A stretch of 64,000 nt of DNA. Origin: Marinobacter persicus. Lineage in GTDB: Bacteria > Pseudomonadota > Gammaproteobacteria > Pseudomonadales > Oleiphilaceae. The stretch spans positions 124,001 through 188,000 of the forward strand of contig NZ_PTIV01000003.1 in NCBI RefSeq assembly GCF_002934325.1, read 5' to 3'. The notes below the pieces were generated by a model that saw nothing but the letters and a program-made list of their open reading frames with translations, searched no databases and was not told where the DNA came from. Below are positions 26,126-35,270 of this stretch, one piece after another; positions within the stretch are counted from its first letter, which is position 1, and each line of letters starts with the position of its first letter. Position numbers and translations under genes: made by a program.

Positions 26126-26153
26126 TTGACCTCGGCAGTGGTCTACGTATTAT
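26126..26153 (+). promoter_or_regulatory. Candidate sigma70 promoter of the mrp operon
   Basis: TTGACC (26126-26131), 16-bp spacer, TATTAT (26148-26153). It lies about 260 bp upstream of mrpA in the 392-bp gap after the divergent acyl-CoA dehydrogenase-like gene, and implies a long leader on the mrp transcript. Confidence 0.5.
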
Positions 26154-26184
26154 CAACGATCCCATTTTCATCATCGGAGCAACC

Positions 26185-26298
26185 ATGACCGTAAGGTCCA
26201 CCGGCTGCCAACATGTGCCTGATTTCCTGCTGACGGACGACATCGTACGCCAGCGTGGCCGCCTGCCTTACTTTCAGGACCCGCCCGCCGCGATCTGA
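26185..26298 (+). CDS. Possible 37-residue leader ORF of the mrp operon
   Basis: The ATG at 26185 has GGAG six bases upstream and opens a 37-codon frame (MTVRSTGCQHVPDFLL...PPAAI) that ends at 26298, inside the presumed mrp leader. No homologue recognised and no residue run typical of attenuation peptides. Could be a regulatory leader peptide or chance. Confidence 0.3.
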   Translation: MTVRSTGCQHVPDFLLTDDIVRQRGRLPYFQDPPAAI

Positions 26299-26322
26299 TT
26301 TGCCAGACCGTGTTTGTCCCGC

Positions 26323-26343
26323 AATGCTGTGCATGACAGCATT
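26323..26343 (+). other. Hairpin in the mrp leader
   Basis: AATGCTGT-GCATG-ACAGCATT, an 8-bp perfect stem 25 nt after the leader ORF stop and 72 nt before mrpA. Not followed by a T-run. May be a leader control structure. Confidence 0.4.
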
Positions 26344-26415
26344 CACAGGGCTAAACTCTGTCTGCGTTGTATTTTTGGACGAATCACGCCAACGAACACC
26401 AATTACGAGATCGCG

Positions 26416-29217
26416 ATGTCGCTACCGCTGGTTGTATTTCTGCCTTTTTTGGGCGCATTGATTGCGCCACTGTTCGCTCAGGGCGGACGGACGGCGATTG
26501 CCATAGCCTCGTCCGTACCAGCCCTGATCGGTCTGGCAGCCCTGTTCCCCCACTGGGAAACGGTTGCCGATGGAGGCAGCGTTCTATATACCCTCAACTG
26601 GTTGCCGGCTATTGGCCTGTCGTTCAGTTTTCGACTCGACGGCCTGGCACTGCTGTTCTCCCTGCTGATCCTGATCATCGGCATACTGATTATTCTCTAC
26701 GCTCGTTACTACCTGAAAAAGAAAGAGAATATCGGCAAGTTCTATGCAATGCTGCTGTGCTTCAAGGGCTCCATGCTGGGCATCGTGCTGTCCGGCAACC
26801 TGCTGTTGATGATGATTTTCTGGGAGCTGACCAGCCTCACGTCCTTCCTGCTAATCAGTTTCTGGAACCATAAGCAAGATGCCCGCCGGGGCGCTCGCAT
26901 GGCACTGGCGGTGACCGGCGGCGGTGGCCTGGCCCTGCTGGCAGGCATCCTCATTATTGGCAACATCGTGGGTAGCTTCGAACTGGATGCGGTGCTCGCC
27001 GCGGGTGACCAGATCAAGGCCCATGCGATGTACCCCGTTGCGCTCACGCTGGTATTGCTGGGTGCCTTTACCAAATCCGCCCAGTTCCCGTTCCATTTCT
27101 GGCTGCCACATGCCATGCAGGCACCCACCCCGGTGTCGGCCTACCTGCATTCGGCCACAATGGTAAAGGCGGGCGTGTTCCTCATGGCGCGGCTGTATCC
27201 GGCGCTGGCCGGTACCGAGCAGTGGTTCTACATGGTCAGCTTTACCGGCATGGCCACCCTGCTGCTGGGCGCTTATGTCGCCATGTTCAAACACGACCTC
27301 AAGGGCCTGCTGGCGCATTCCACTGTCAGCCACTTGGGCCTGATCACCCTGCTGCTGGGCATGGGGACCAAGCTAGCGGCGGTCGCTGCCATTTTCCATG
27401 TGATCAACCATGCCACCTTTAAAGCGTCCCTGTTCATGGCAGCCGGTATCATCGACCATGAAACCGGCACCCGGGATATGCGGCGCATCAATGGCCTGTG
27501 GCGCTTCATGCCGCACACGGCCACCCTGGCGATGGTCGCAGCGGCATCGATGGCCGGTGTGCCCCTGCTCAATGGCTTCCTGAGCAAGGAAATGTTTTTT
27601 GCCGAGTCCTTGCACGTAAACCTGCCGGCGTTCCTTACCTGGCTGCCACCCACGGTAGCCACCCTGGCCGGGATCTTTGCGGTGGCCTACTCGGCACGCT
27701 TCATTCACGATGTCTTTTTTAACGGCAGCCCGGTCAACCTGCCGGTTTACCCGCCCCACGAACCACCACGTTACATGAAGATTCCGGTGGAAATTCTGGT
27801 GTTTGCCTGCCTCATGGTGGGCATGTTCCCGGCGTTCTCCGTTGGTCCTCTGCTCTATGCTGCGTCTTACGCCACCCTGGATGGTCAGGTGCCTGAATAT
27901 CACCTGACCATCCTGCACGGCATCAACCTGCCACTGATGATGAGTATTGGCGCCTTTATCGGCGGACTGGTCATGTACAGCCAGCGTCACAAGCTCTTCG
28001 CGCTTCACGCCCGGTTCCGGGAGATCGACGAAAAAGCCATTTTTGACAAGGTCGCCTCACAGCTTGCCGATCTGGCCCACAAGTTCACTGGCAGCATTGA
28101 GAACGGATCGCTGCAACGGTACAGCATGTTGCTGATCGTCAGCGTGATTGCCGTTGCCATCGTTCCGATACTGAGCCTGGGCGTCTTTGTCGGTGAAAGT
28201 GGACTGTCCCCGGTTGACTGGCCCACCGGCATCGGCGCAGCGATATTGATTGTCTCGGCCCTAGCCACCGCATTCGCCCATCGCGAACGGTTCATTGCCC
28301 TGGTGCTGCTGAGCGTCGTGGGCCTGATGGTAGCCCTCGGTTTTGCCCGCTTTTCGGCCCCGGACCTGGCCATGACCCAGTTGTCCGTGGAAGTGGTGAC
28401 CATTGTCCTGCTGATGCTGGCGCTCTATTACATGCCGTCCTGGACCCCGAGAGAGAGCCTGGCCGCACGCCGCACACGTGACGTCATTCTGGCTCTGGTG
28501 GCCGGCATTGGCATGACCCTGATCACCCTGGCGATGCTGACCCAACCGTTCGCCTCGATTTCCGATTTCTTCCTGGAAAACAGCAAAACCGGCGGCGGTG
28601 GCACCAACGTGGTCAACGTCATTCTGGTGGATTTCCGGGGCTTTGATACCCTCGGCGAGATTACCGTCCTGGCCATTGCCGCCCTCGGCATTTACGCCAT
28701 GCTCAAGGACACCGCCCTGACCCCGCCTCCCAGTGATGGCCAGGGACATGCCTGGACGCGCGATTCGCATCCATTGATGCTCAAGCAACTGGCCCGGCCC
28801 CTGCTGCCATTGGCGCTGATGGTTTCGGCGTATATTTTCCTGCGTGGCCACAATATGCCGGGAGGCGGGTTCATCGCCGGTCTGATCACATCCGTTGCAC
28901 TGGTGGTTCAGTACATCGCCAGCGGCATGGTCTGGACGCAAGACCGCATCCGCTTCAAATACCACAACGTCATTGGCCTTGGCCTCATGTTTGCCACCTT
29001 GGCCGGCGTCGGAAGTTTCATCTTTGGCTACCCCTTCCTGACATCCACCTTCAGCTACATCAAGTGGCCAGTGGTGGGTAAGTTTGAGGTGGCCTCGGCC
29101 ATGATTTTCGACCTCGGCGTATACCTGACCGTCATTGGAGCCACGCTGCTGGCCCTGGTCAGCATTGGTCGACTTTCCCCCCATTCGGCGATCAAGAGTC
29201 CCCGGGAGAGATCATAA
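26416..29217 (+). CDS. mrpA: Mrp-type Na+/H+ antiporter subunit A (A+B fusion)
   Basis: Large subunit of the multi-subunit monovalent cation/proton antiporter (Mrp/Sha/Mnh/Pha), 933 residues. The N-terminal two thirds is NuoL-like, with the conserved glutamate in FWELTSLTSF (E137) and the lysine region FTKSAQFPFHFWLPHAM. The C-terminal part from about 782 (RGHNMPGGGFIAGL) is the MrpB domain, fused here as in Pseudomonas shaA; no separate mrpB exists in the operon. The ATG at 26416 opens MSLPLVVFLPFLGAL, the normal family start; the frame extends upstream without homology. First gene of mrpACDEFG; exports Na+ (or K+) in exchange for H+, giving salt and alkali tolerance. Confidence 0.95.
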   Translation: MSLPLVVFLPFLGALIAPLFAQGGRTAIAIASSVPALIGLAALFPHWETVADGGSVLYTLNWLPAIGLSFSFRLDGLALLFSLLILIIGILIILYARYYLKKKENIGKFYAMLLCFKGSMLGIVLSGNLLLMMIFWELTSLTSFLLISFWNHKQDARRGARMALAVTGGGGLALLAGILIIGNIVGSFELDAVLAAGDQIKAHAMYPVALTLVLLGAFTKSAQFPFHFWLPHAMQAPTPVSAYLHSATMVKAGVFLMARLYPALAGTEQWFYMVSFTGMATLLLGAYVAMFKHDLKGLLAHSTVSHLGLITLLLGMGTKLAAVAAIFHVINHATFKASLFMAAGIIDHETGTRDMRRINGLWRFMPHTATLAMVAAASMAGVPLLNGFLSKEMFFAESLHVNLPAFLTWLPPTVATLAGIFAVAYSARFIHDVFFNGSPVNLPVYPPHEPPRYMKIPVEILVFACLMVGMFPAFSVGPLLYAASYATLDGQVPEYHLTILHGINLPLMMSIGAFIGGLVMYSQRHKLFALHARFREIDEKAIFDKVASQLADLAHKFTGSIENGSLQRYSMLLIVSVIAVAIVPILSLGVFVGESGLSPVDWPTGIGAAILIVSALATAFAHRERFIALVLLSVVGLMVALGFARFSAPDLAMTQLSVEVVTIVLLMLALYYMPSWTPRESLAARRTRDVILALVAGIGMTLITLAMLTQPFASISDFFLENSKTGGGGTNVVNVILVDFRGFDTLGEITVLAIAALGIYAMLKDTALTPPPSDGQGHAWTRDSHPLMLKQLARPLLPLALMVSAYIFLRGHNMPGGGFIAGLITSVALVVQYIASGMVWTQDRIRFKYHNVIGLGLMFATLAGVGSFIFGYPFLTSTFSYIKWPVVGKFEVASAMIFDLGVYLTVIGATLLALVSIGRLSPHSAIKSPRERS

Positions 29218-29588
29218 TGGAGTTAGTTTTTGCCCTGGTTATTGGCACACTGACCGCAACCGGTGTTTTCCTGTTGCTGCGTGCACGCACCTTCCCGGTG
29301 GTGATGGGCCTGACCCTGCTGTCATACGGCGTCAACCTGTTCCTGTTTGCCTCAGGCCGACTGACAACAGGCGGCCAACCGATTCTGGGAAGCACCGACA
29401 ACTACACCGACCCACTGCCCCAGGCCCTGGTACTGACCGCTATCGTTATTGGCTTTGCCATGACCGCGTTCCTCGTCGTTATGGCGCTTCGCAACCTGGC
29501 GGATAACGACGATGACCATGTCGATGGCAAACAACCCAAACAGGACGCCCACACCAGCAAACTGGAGCGAGAGGTGACGGGCAAATGA
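29217..29588 (+). CDS. mrpC: Mrp antiporter subunit C
   Basis: NuoK-like subunit of 123 residues with three hydrophobic helices. It has the MrpC features RARTFPVVMGLTLLSYGVNL and DPLPQALVLTAIVIGFAMTAF, including the conserved TAIVIG segment. The hydrophilic tail (DNDDDHVDGKQPKQD) is a normal length extension. Overlaps mrpA by one base and mrpD by four bases, so translation is coupled. Confidence 0.95.
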   Translation: MELVFALVIGTLTATGVFLLLRARTFPVVMGLTLLSYGVNLFLFASGRLTTGGQPILGSTDNYTDPLPQALVLTAIVIGFAMTAFLVVMALRNLADNDDDHVDGKQPKQDAHTSKLEREVTGK

Positions 29589-31102
29589 ACCATTGGCTTA
29601 CCGCACCCATCCTGATCCCGTTACTTGGCGGCATCCTGCAGACGTTCATGGGCTACGCTCCCATGTCACTGCGCCGTACCCTGGCGCTGGCAACCACGGT
29701 TCTGATTGTTGTTGCCACACTGGGGCTGCTGTTCATGGCAGACGATGGCAGCTATCGGGTTTATGCCTTCGGCAACTGGCAACCGCCCTTCGGCATCGTG
29801 CTGGTGCTGGACCGTCTGGCAGCGTTCATGCTGGTGATGACGTCGGTGCTGGCGCTGTTCTGTCACCTGTTTGCTCTGGGCGGCGCCGATGAAGGCAACC
29901 GCCAGTTCCACACCCTGTTCCTGTTCCAGTTGATGGGCCTGAACATCGCTTTCCTCACCGGCGATCTGTTCAACCTGTTCGTTGCTTTTGAAGTCCTGCT
30001 GATCGCCTCCTACGGCCTGCTGATGCACGGCGGCGGTACGGCTCGCACCGTGCCTGGACTGCACTACGTTGTCCTGAACCTGGTAGGCTCGGCGATTTTC
30101 CTGATCAGCGTTGGCATGATTTACAGCGTGACGGGCACCCTGAACATGGCCGACCTGGCGGTCAAAATCCCCCAGGTGACCGGTGAAAACCTTCATTTGG
30201 TCAAAGCTGGCGGCATGATGCTGCTGGTGGTGTTTGCCCTCAAAGCTGCGGTGCTTCCCCTGTGCTTCTGGCTGCCCAAGGCCTATGCCCATGCCACCGC
30301 GCCGGTCGCCGCGCTGTTTGCCGTCATGACGAAAGTGGGTGTTTACGCGATTATTCGGGTTTACCTGCTGGTCTTCGGCGATGACGCAGGCGAGCTGGCC
30401 AACCTGGGTATGGACTGGTTGTTCCCGCTGGCGCTGATCACCCTCGCCATGGGGGTTATTGGTGCCCTGGGCGCCAACAACCTGCGTTCATTGATTGCCT
30501 GGCAGGTCATTATCTCCGTCGGCACCCTGCTCGCTCCCATTGCCCTGGGCTCACGGGAGGGCATTTCCGCGGCCTTGTTCTACATGCTGAGCACAACCTG
30601 GACCGTTGGTGGTCTGTTCCTGGTCGCCACCCTGATTGCGAGCAACCGTGGTGGTGCGGCGGATCGGCTGATCACCGCGCCCAAGATGCGTCACCGGACC
30701 TGTCTCAGCGCACTGTTCATGGTGGGTGCCGTGGCCGCTGCCGGCCTGCCACCCTTGAGCGGCTTCTTTGGCAAGATTCTGATTCTCAAATCGGTGGAAC
30801 CCGGCGCCAACATGGCCTGGCTCTGGTCCGTGATACTCATTGGCAGCTTCCTGACGGTGGTTGCCTACAGCCGCGCCGGTAGCATTGTCTTCTGGCGAAC
30901 GGTCGACGGACACCTGGAAGCCAAGGACGAGCAACACTGGCCAACCTCCTTTGCCGCCGGGGCTCTGACCGCGCTATCCATAGTAATCGTGGCCCTCGCG
31001 GGTCCGATTAACGAGTACACGGATGCGGCTGCCGCCCAGCTGCTGGATACATCGGCCTATCTGGAAATACTGGACGCCCCGATGGTTGGGGAGGATAACT
31101 GA
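29585..31102 (+). CDS. mrpD: Mrp antiporter subunit D
   Basis: NuoM/N-like proton-translocating subunit, 505 residues with about fourteen hydrophobic helices. The conserved membrane glutamate is in LFNLFVAFEVLLIASYG (E136), and the lysine helix is seen as FALKAAVLPLCFWLPKAYAHA. The start overlaps mrpC (ATGA) and its stop overlaps the start of mrpE. Together with MrpA it forms the antiport core of the complex in the inner membrane. Confidence 0.95.
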   Translation: MNHWLTAPILIPLLGGILQTFMGYAPMSLRRTLALATTVLIVVATLGLLFMADDGSYRVYAFGNWQPPFGIVLVLDRLAAFMLVMTSVLALFCHLFALGGADEGNRQFHTLFLFQLMGLNIAFLTGDLFNLFVAFEVLLIASYGLLMHGGGTARTVPGLHYVVLNLVGSAIFLISVGMIYSVTGTLNMADLAVKIPQVTGENLHLVKAGGMMLLVVFALKAAVLPLCFWLPKAYAHATAPVAALFAVMTKVGVYAIIRVYLLVFGDDAGELANLGMDWLFPLALITLAMGVIGALGANNLRSLIAWQVIISVGTLLAPIALGSREGISAALFYMLSTTWTVGGLFLVATLIASNRGGAADRLITAPKMRHRTCLSALFMVGAVAAAGLPPLSGFFGKILILKSVEPGANMAWLWSVILIGSFLTVVAYSRAGSIVFWRTVDGHLEAKDEQHWPTSFAAGALTALSIVIVALAGPINEYTDAAAAQLLDTSAYLEILDAPMVGEDN

Positions 31103-31590
31103 TGCTTGACCGTCTTCGCTTTCCGCAACCCTGGCTCAGCCTGATACTGTTCGTGACCTGGCAGTTCCTGAGCGAGGGAATCTCCGGCGCCAGCGTGGTG
31201 ATGGGGCTACTTCTGGCCTGGGCCATTCCACAGATCACCGAGGGCTTCTGGCCGGAGAAACCGGCCTTCGTAAAGGCCAGACGCTTGCCCATGTACCTGG
31301 CGGTGCTGCTGTGGGACATTGTGGTTGCCAGCATCTCGGTGGCAAAGCTGATCCTCAGCCCACGCCAGCCAAAACCGATCTTTGTGTGCTACCCGTTGCA
31401 GCTGGAACACCCGCTGGCCATCTCCATTCTCGCCAGCACAATCTCGCTAACGCCGGGTACGGTCAGTGCCGATGTCAGCGATGACCAACGGATACTGCTA
31501 ATCCACACGCTGGACGCAGAAAGCAGCGAGGAGGTGATCGATGCCATCCATAAACGTTACGAAAAGCCGTTGATGGAGATGTTCCAATGA
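31102..31590 (+). CDS. mrpE: Mrp antiporter subunit E
   Basis: 162-residue subunit with two or three N-terminal helices (WLSLILFVTWQFLSEGISGA) and a cytoplasmic C-terminal domain. It shows the family signatures LEHPLAISILASTISLTPGT and SDDQRILLIHTLD. Required for assembly of the Mrp complex. One-base overlap with mrpD and a four-base overlap with mrpF. Confidence 0.93.
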   Translation: MLDRLRFPQPWLSLILFVTWQFLSEGISGASVVMGLLLAWAIPQITEGFWPEKPAFVKARRLPMYLAVLLWDIVVASISVAKLILSPRQPKPIFVCYPLQLEHPLAISILASTISLTPGTVSADVSDDQRILLIHTLDAESSEEVIDAIHKRYEKPLMEMFQ

Positions 31591-31856
31591 TGACCATTGC
31601 CCTGTATATCACCATTGCCATGGTCACCCTGGCGGCGTTGCTGAACATGTATCGCCTGATCATCGGGCCGGACGCTGCCGACCGCGTGCTGGCACTGGAT
31701 ACGCTTTACATAAACGCCATTGCCCTGATCATCCTGCTGGGCATCACGCTTGGCACTCGCATGTATCAGGAGTCAGCGCTGCTGATTGCCGTCATGGGGT
31801 TCGTTGGCACCGTGGCCATGGCCAAATACCTCAAGCGCGGCAGCGTCATCGAGTAA
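31587..31856 (+). CDS. mrpF: Mrp antiporter subunit F
   Basis: Small three-helix subunit, 89 residues. MrpF signature: YRLIIGPDAADRVLALDTLYINAIALIILLG split over helices 1 and 2, with the conserved GPDAADR. The C-terminal helix contains ESALLIAVMGFVGTVAMAKYL. Starts inside the mrpE stop (ATGA) and is followed 16 bp later by mrpG. Confidence 0.94.
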   Translation: MMTIALYITIAMVTLAALLNMYRLIIGPDAADRVLALDTLYINAIALIILLGITLGTRMYQESALLIAVMGFVGTVAMAKYLKRGSVIE

Positions 31857-31872
31857 CCCGGAGGGCATCACC

Positions 31873-32205
31873 ATGAGTCTGTTCAGCGAATACCTTATCT
31901 CCGGACTGCTTCTCATCGGAGGCGCATTCACCCTCATTGGCGCGCTGGGCCTCGCCCGTCTGCCCGACTTTTTCACACGCCTGCATGGCCCCACCAAGGC
32001 CACCACCCTGGGGGTGGGCGCTATCATGCTCAGCTCTGTGATCTACTTTTCCAGCACGGACCAGGGCCTCGGGATTTCCGAAATCCTCATTACCGTCTTC
32101 CTGTTCCTGACCGCCCCGGTCAGCGCCAACATGCTGGCCAAAGCGGCCATGCACCTGGGCGTGCGCACCACAGATTCCACCGAGGGCAATCCCTGGGAGC
32201 AGTGA
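31873..32205 (+). CDS. mrpG: Mrp antiporter subunit G
   Basis: 110 residues from the ATG at 31873 (GGAG 8-9 bases upstream); an upstream in-frame ATG lies inside mrpF and is not used. Three helices; family motif LGLARLPDFFTRLHGPTKATTLGV. Last gene of the operon, ending 15 bp before the convergent dadA stop. No clear intrinsic terminator is seen between them. Confidence 0.94.
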   Translation: MSLFSEYLISGLLLIGGAFTLIGALGLARLPDFFTRLHGPTKATTLGVGAIMLSSVIYFSSTDQGLGISEILITVFLFLTAPVSANMLAKAAMHLGVRTTDSTEGNPWEQ

Positions 32206-32220
32206 TCTCCTGAGGACTGA

Positions 32221-33474
32221 CTAAAGTCCCGAGAAACTGAAATCCACGTCGGGCCGGCGCCCGGCCACAATGTCTGCCAGGGCAGCCGCGGAACCACAGG
32301 AATGGGTCCATCCCAGGGTGCCGTGACCGGTGTTGAGGTACAGGTTGGAGAAATGGCTTTTGCCAATGTAGGGCACATTGGACGGTGTGGTCGGACGCAG
32401 GCCGGTCCAGAACTCGGCCTGATCCCAGAAGCCAGCCTCGGGCATCATTTCCGCCGCCCGGCGCACAATAGCCCGGCAACGGGTTTCGTTCAGGGTACGA
32501 GTGTAGCCGTTCAACTCGGCGGTGCCGGCCACGCGCATGCGGTCTCCCAGGCGTGAATACACCAGTTTGTACTCATCGTCCGTCAGGCTGACGTTGAAGG
32601 CCGCCTCATCGTTTTTCACCGGCACTGTGATGGAATATCCTTTGGCCGGATAGATATTCAGGAAAAGGCCGAGCTTGCGCGCAAGCACGGCACTGAAGCT
32701 GCCAAGACTGAGCACATAGCTGTCGGCCCGCAGGGTCTGATGCTTGCCTTCCTTCAACACCCGCACACCCAGTATCCGGTCACCCGCTCTCTCGAAATCC
32801 AGTACCTCGGTGCCATACAGGAAGGTGACCCCGGCCTCTTCGCATCGGCGCGCCAATCCCTGGGTGAACTTTCGGGCATCCCCGCTTTCGTCATCGGCGG
32901 TATAGGTGGCACCCACGATTTGTTGGCGGGCTGGCGCCAGGGCCGGTTCCAACTCCACAGCCCGATCAGCATCGATCACCTGCCGGTCACAGCCCAGATC
33001 CCGCATGATACGGGCCGGTTCCTGGGCCGCTTCGAATTCAGCCGGGTTGGTGTAGAAATGCAGAATGCCTTTTTCCAGATGGTCGTACTCGATACCGGTA
33101 TCGGCACGCAGCGCCTGCAGCTGCTGGCGACTGTAGGTGCCCAGGTTAACCATCTGGCGAATGTTGTGAGCAGCTTTGGCCGAGGTGCACTGGGTGAGGA
33201 AGGAAAGGCTCCAACGCCATTGATAGGGGTCGGCCTTGGGCCGGTAAAGCAAAGGCGCCTCCGGCTTGAACAGCCATTTGAGGATTTTCATCGGAGCGGC
33301 GGGGTTGGCCCAGGGCTCGGCGTGAGACACCGAGATCTGACCGCCATTGGCGTAACTGGTCTCCAGGGCCGCCTGATTCTGGCGATCAATGACCGTTACC
33401 TCATGCCCCTGCTTTTGCAGATACCAGGCCGTGGTTATTCCCACAACACCTGCGCCCATGACCAGTATCCGCAT
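32221..33474 (-). CDS. dadA: D-amino acid dehydrogenase
   Basis: FAD-dependent dehydrogenase of the DAO family, 417 residues from the ATG at 33474, where the dinucleotide-binding motif begins at once (MRILVMGAGVVGITTAWYL). FAD motifs ERAGDRILGVRV and the C-terminal TGHGTLGWTHSCGSA are typical of DadA, which deaminates D-alanine and other D-amino acids and feeds electrons to the respiratory chain at the inner membrane face. An in-frame start at 33594 would add 40 residues without homology. No dadX racemase nearby. Confidence 0.93.
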   Translation of the reverse strand: MRILVMGAGVVGITTAWYLQKQGHEVTVIDRQNQAALETSYANGGQISVSHAEPWANPAAPMKILKWLFKPEAPLLYRPKADPYQWRWSLSFLTQCTSAKAAHNIRQMVNLGTYSRQQLQALRADTGIEYDHLEKGILHFYTNPAEFEAAQEPARIMRDLGCDRQVIDADRAVELEPALAPARQQIVGATYTADDESGDARKFTQGLARRCEEAGVTFLYGTEVLDFERAGDRILGVRVLKEGKHQTLRADSYVLSLGSFSAVLARKLGLFLNIYPAKGYSITVPVKNDEAAFNVSLTDDEYKLVYSRLGDRMRVAGTAELNGYTRTLNETRCRAIVRRAAEMMPEAGFWDQAEFWTGLRPTTPSNVPYIGKSHFSNLYLNTGHGTLGWTHSCGSAAALADIVAGRRPDVDFSFSGL

Positions 33475-33523
33475 GCTTATTTGCTCCTTCCCAGATTGCT
33501 GATTAAGAAATGAAAGTTGGCTC

Positions 33524-33880
33524 TTAGCCGCCAGCTCGCTTAACGGTCCAGCCTTTTTGCTCCAACAAGGGCACCAGAACATCGCGCTGGTCACCCTGAA
33601 TCTCCACCACGCCGTCTTTCACGGTACCGCCGGTACCACACTTGCCTTTCAACACCTTGGCGTAGGCTTTCAGTTCTTTTTCCGCCAAGGGAATACCGGT
33701 AATCAGGGTCACGCCCTTACCCTTGCGGCCCTTGGTTTCGCGACTGACACGCACAATCCCGTCACCCTTGGGCGCGGACTCCTGGCCGCAGGTACACTCA
33801 TCCACCGGGTTCCGGCATTCGGGACACATGCGCCCCTGCTCGGTGGAGAAAACCAGACCGCCTCGTTTTTTCATGCCCAC
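33524..33880 (-). CDS. yciH: SUI1/eIF1-like translation factor (YciH family)
   Basis: 118 residues. The zinc-knuckle-like N-terminus has CPECRNPVDECTCG, and the SUI1 domain shows KGRKGKGVTLITGIPL and KGKCGTGGTVKDGVVEIQGD. Bacterial homologues modulate start-codon fidelity. GTG at 33880 is chosen because GGAG is seven bases upstream; a second start (ATG two codons later) would have 13-base spacing. Lies 49 bp upstream of the dadA start on the same strand. Confidence 0.92.
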   Translation of the reverse strand: MGMKKRGGLVFSTEQGRMCPECRNPVDECTCGQESAPKGDGIVRVSRETKGRKGKGVTLITGIPLAEKELKAYAKVLKGKCGTGGTVKDGVVEIQGDQRDVLVPLLEQKGWTVKRAGG

Positions 33881-33900
33881 ACTCGGTCTCCGTCAGTTAC

Positions 33901-34428
33901 TCAATTGCTGTCCGGAGGGTATTTGGAAAACATGTCCGAGACAACCTCATCGATCACTTTACGACGGGTTTCCGGGGACTGGTCTTCATTCAGGTAACGC
34001 CGGCCTGCCGCCTGCCAGACCACCTCATCGGTTTCCCGATCGGCAAAGCGCACAACCAGCTTACCCTCGGTGATTTCACGCACGGGCGGTGGCGCGGCAA
34101 CACCCCAGCCAAAATGATCGTAACCAAAACCGAAGCCGAGACCCACACCACTTTGCTCCAGGCGCTCTTCCTGAACAATCCGCCAGTCCACCAGCAGGTC
34201 GGCTTCGTCCGCCGGCAGCTCTTTCATGGCCTTGAGCCTGAATTCCCGCCGGATGGCTTCACGCACTCGCCGGTCGTCCAGGGATGTAAAACCACCCTCT
34301 TCGGCCTTCGGTGCGAACGCCCAACTATCGTATTGGCTGTAAACAACCGCCGGATTGTAATCGGTGACGCTGCTGGCGGCACAACCAGCCAGCACCACAG
34401 TAGCCAGTATTAGAAACAGGGAACGCAT
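33901..34428 (-). CDS. DUF4136 lipoprotein
   Basis: 175-residue lipoprotein, start ATG at 34428 with GGAGG seven to eight bases upstream; lipobox VLAGC (Cys15). The DUF4136 domain is recognised by YDSWAFAP near residue 35, the conserved DLLVDWRI segment, the GFGYDHFGWG glycine-aromatic stretch and EGKLVVRFADRETDEVVWQA. Anchored in the outer or inner membrane; function unknown. Immediately followed by the SUI1-type gene. Confidence 0.85.
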   Translation of the reverse strand: MRSLFLILATVVLAGCAASSVTDYNPAVVYSQYDSWAFAPKAEEGGFTSLDDRRVREAIRREFRLKAMKELPADEADLLVDWRIVQEERLEQSGVGLGFGFGYDHFGWGVAAPPPVREITEGKLVVRFADRETDEVVWQAAGRRYLNEDQSPETRRKVIDEVVSDMFSKYPPDSN

Positions 34429-34499
34429 GCTGGTGCCTCCTAATCGGATGCATTTTCCACAGTATACGACGATCAAGCTCCGCATGAGTGGCCAGCGGT

Positions 34500-35105
34500 T
34501 CAGGTTTCGAAACGGTAATCCAGCTTGCGGGCCTCACAGAAAGCCGAGAAATCATCGACCCCGGCTTCAGGCAGTGAAATGGTCGCCTGAACCTGACTCC
34601 CATAGCCTATCTCTTCCACCACACCTTCGTTATTTTCACACCAGTGGCGGATTGGCTGCTCATCGGCAAAATCAAACCTCAGCAGGGCCTGCGCGCGGGT
34701 TTGCTGAACCTCACGCCCGACCTCCGAGAGCACGCTCTCTGCCGCACCCGCATAGGCTCGCACCAGGCCACCGGCGCCTAGCTTGATGCCACCAAAATAG
34801 CGGATCACGATCACCAGCACATCGCCCATGTCTTTATGCTGAATCACGTTCAGGATGGGCTTGCCAGCCGTGCCGGAAGGCTCGCCATCATCGTTCATGG
34901 CGGCTTCGGCAGCCGAACCGGGGCGACCTATCTGGTAGGCCCAGCAAACATGCCGGGCATCCGGAAACTCCTGGTGAGCCCGGGCCACATGCTCGCGCAC
35001 CTCGTCACGATCACTGACGGGATACACCCGGGCAATAAAACGGCTTTTCTTGATTTCCGTTTCCCGCTCCAGGAACCCGGCGGGTATGGGGTAATCTTTA
35101 CTCAT
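34500..35105 (-). CDS. yigZ: IMPACT-family protein YigZ
   Basis: 201 residues. The UPF0029 N-terminal domain is clear: IKKSRFIARVYPV, DARHVCWAYQIG, NDDGEPSGTAGKPIL and YFGGIKLGAGGLVRAY are family hallmarks. The C-terminal ferredoxin-like domain follows. Human IMPACT controls Gcn2; the bacterial role is unclear (possible ribosome or stress link). ATG at 35105 preferred over TTG at 35114. Confidence 0.92.
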   Translation of the reverse strand: MSKDYPIPAGFLERETEIKKSRFIARVYPVSDRDEVREHVARAHQEFPDARHVCWAYQIGRPGSAAEAAMNDDGEPSGTAGKPILNVIQHKDMGDVLVIVIRYFGGIKLGAGGLVRAYAGAAESVLSEVGREVQQTRAQALLRFDFADEQPIRHWCENNEGVVEEIGYGSQVQATISLPEAGVDDFSAFCEARKLDYRFET

Positions 35106-35270
35106 GCGTTTCAACCATTAATCTCTACCAGCAACATCCGGCACCACCGCTTCGCTTTCCGCTAATCCACGTCAGTCTATCACGATCCTTCGCCCGTCCT
35201 GATGGGGCAGTGATCAGCAAGCGGATTCTGTCGTATGGTGTAGGGACCATTCACTGAGTACGTATTCATC

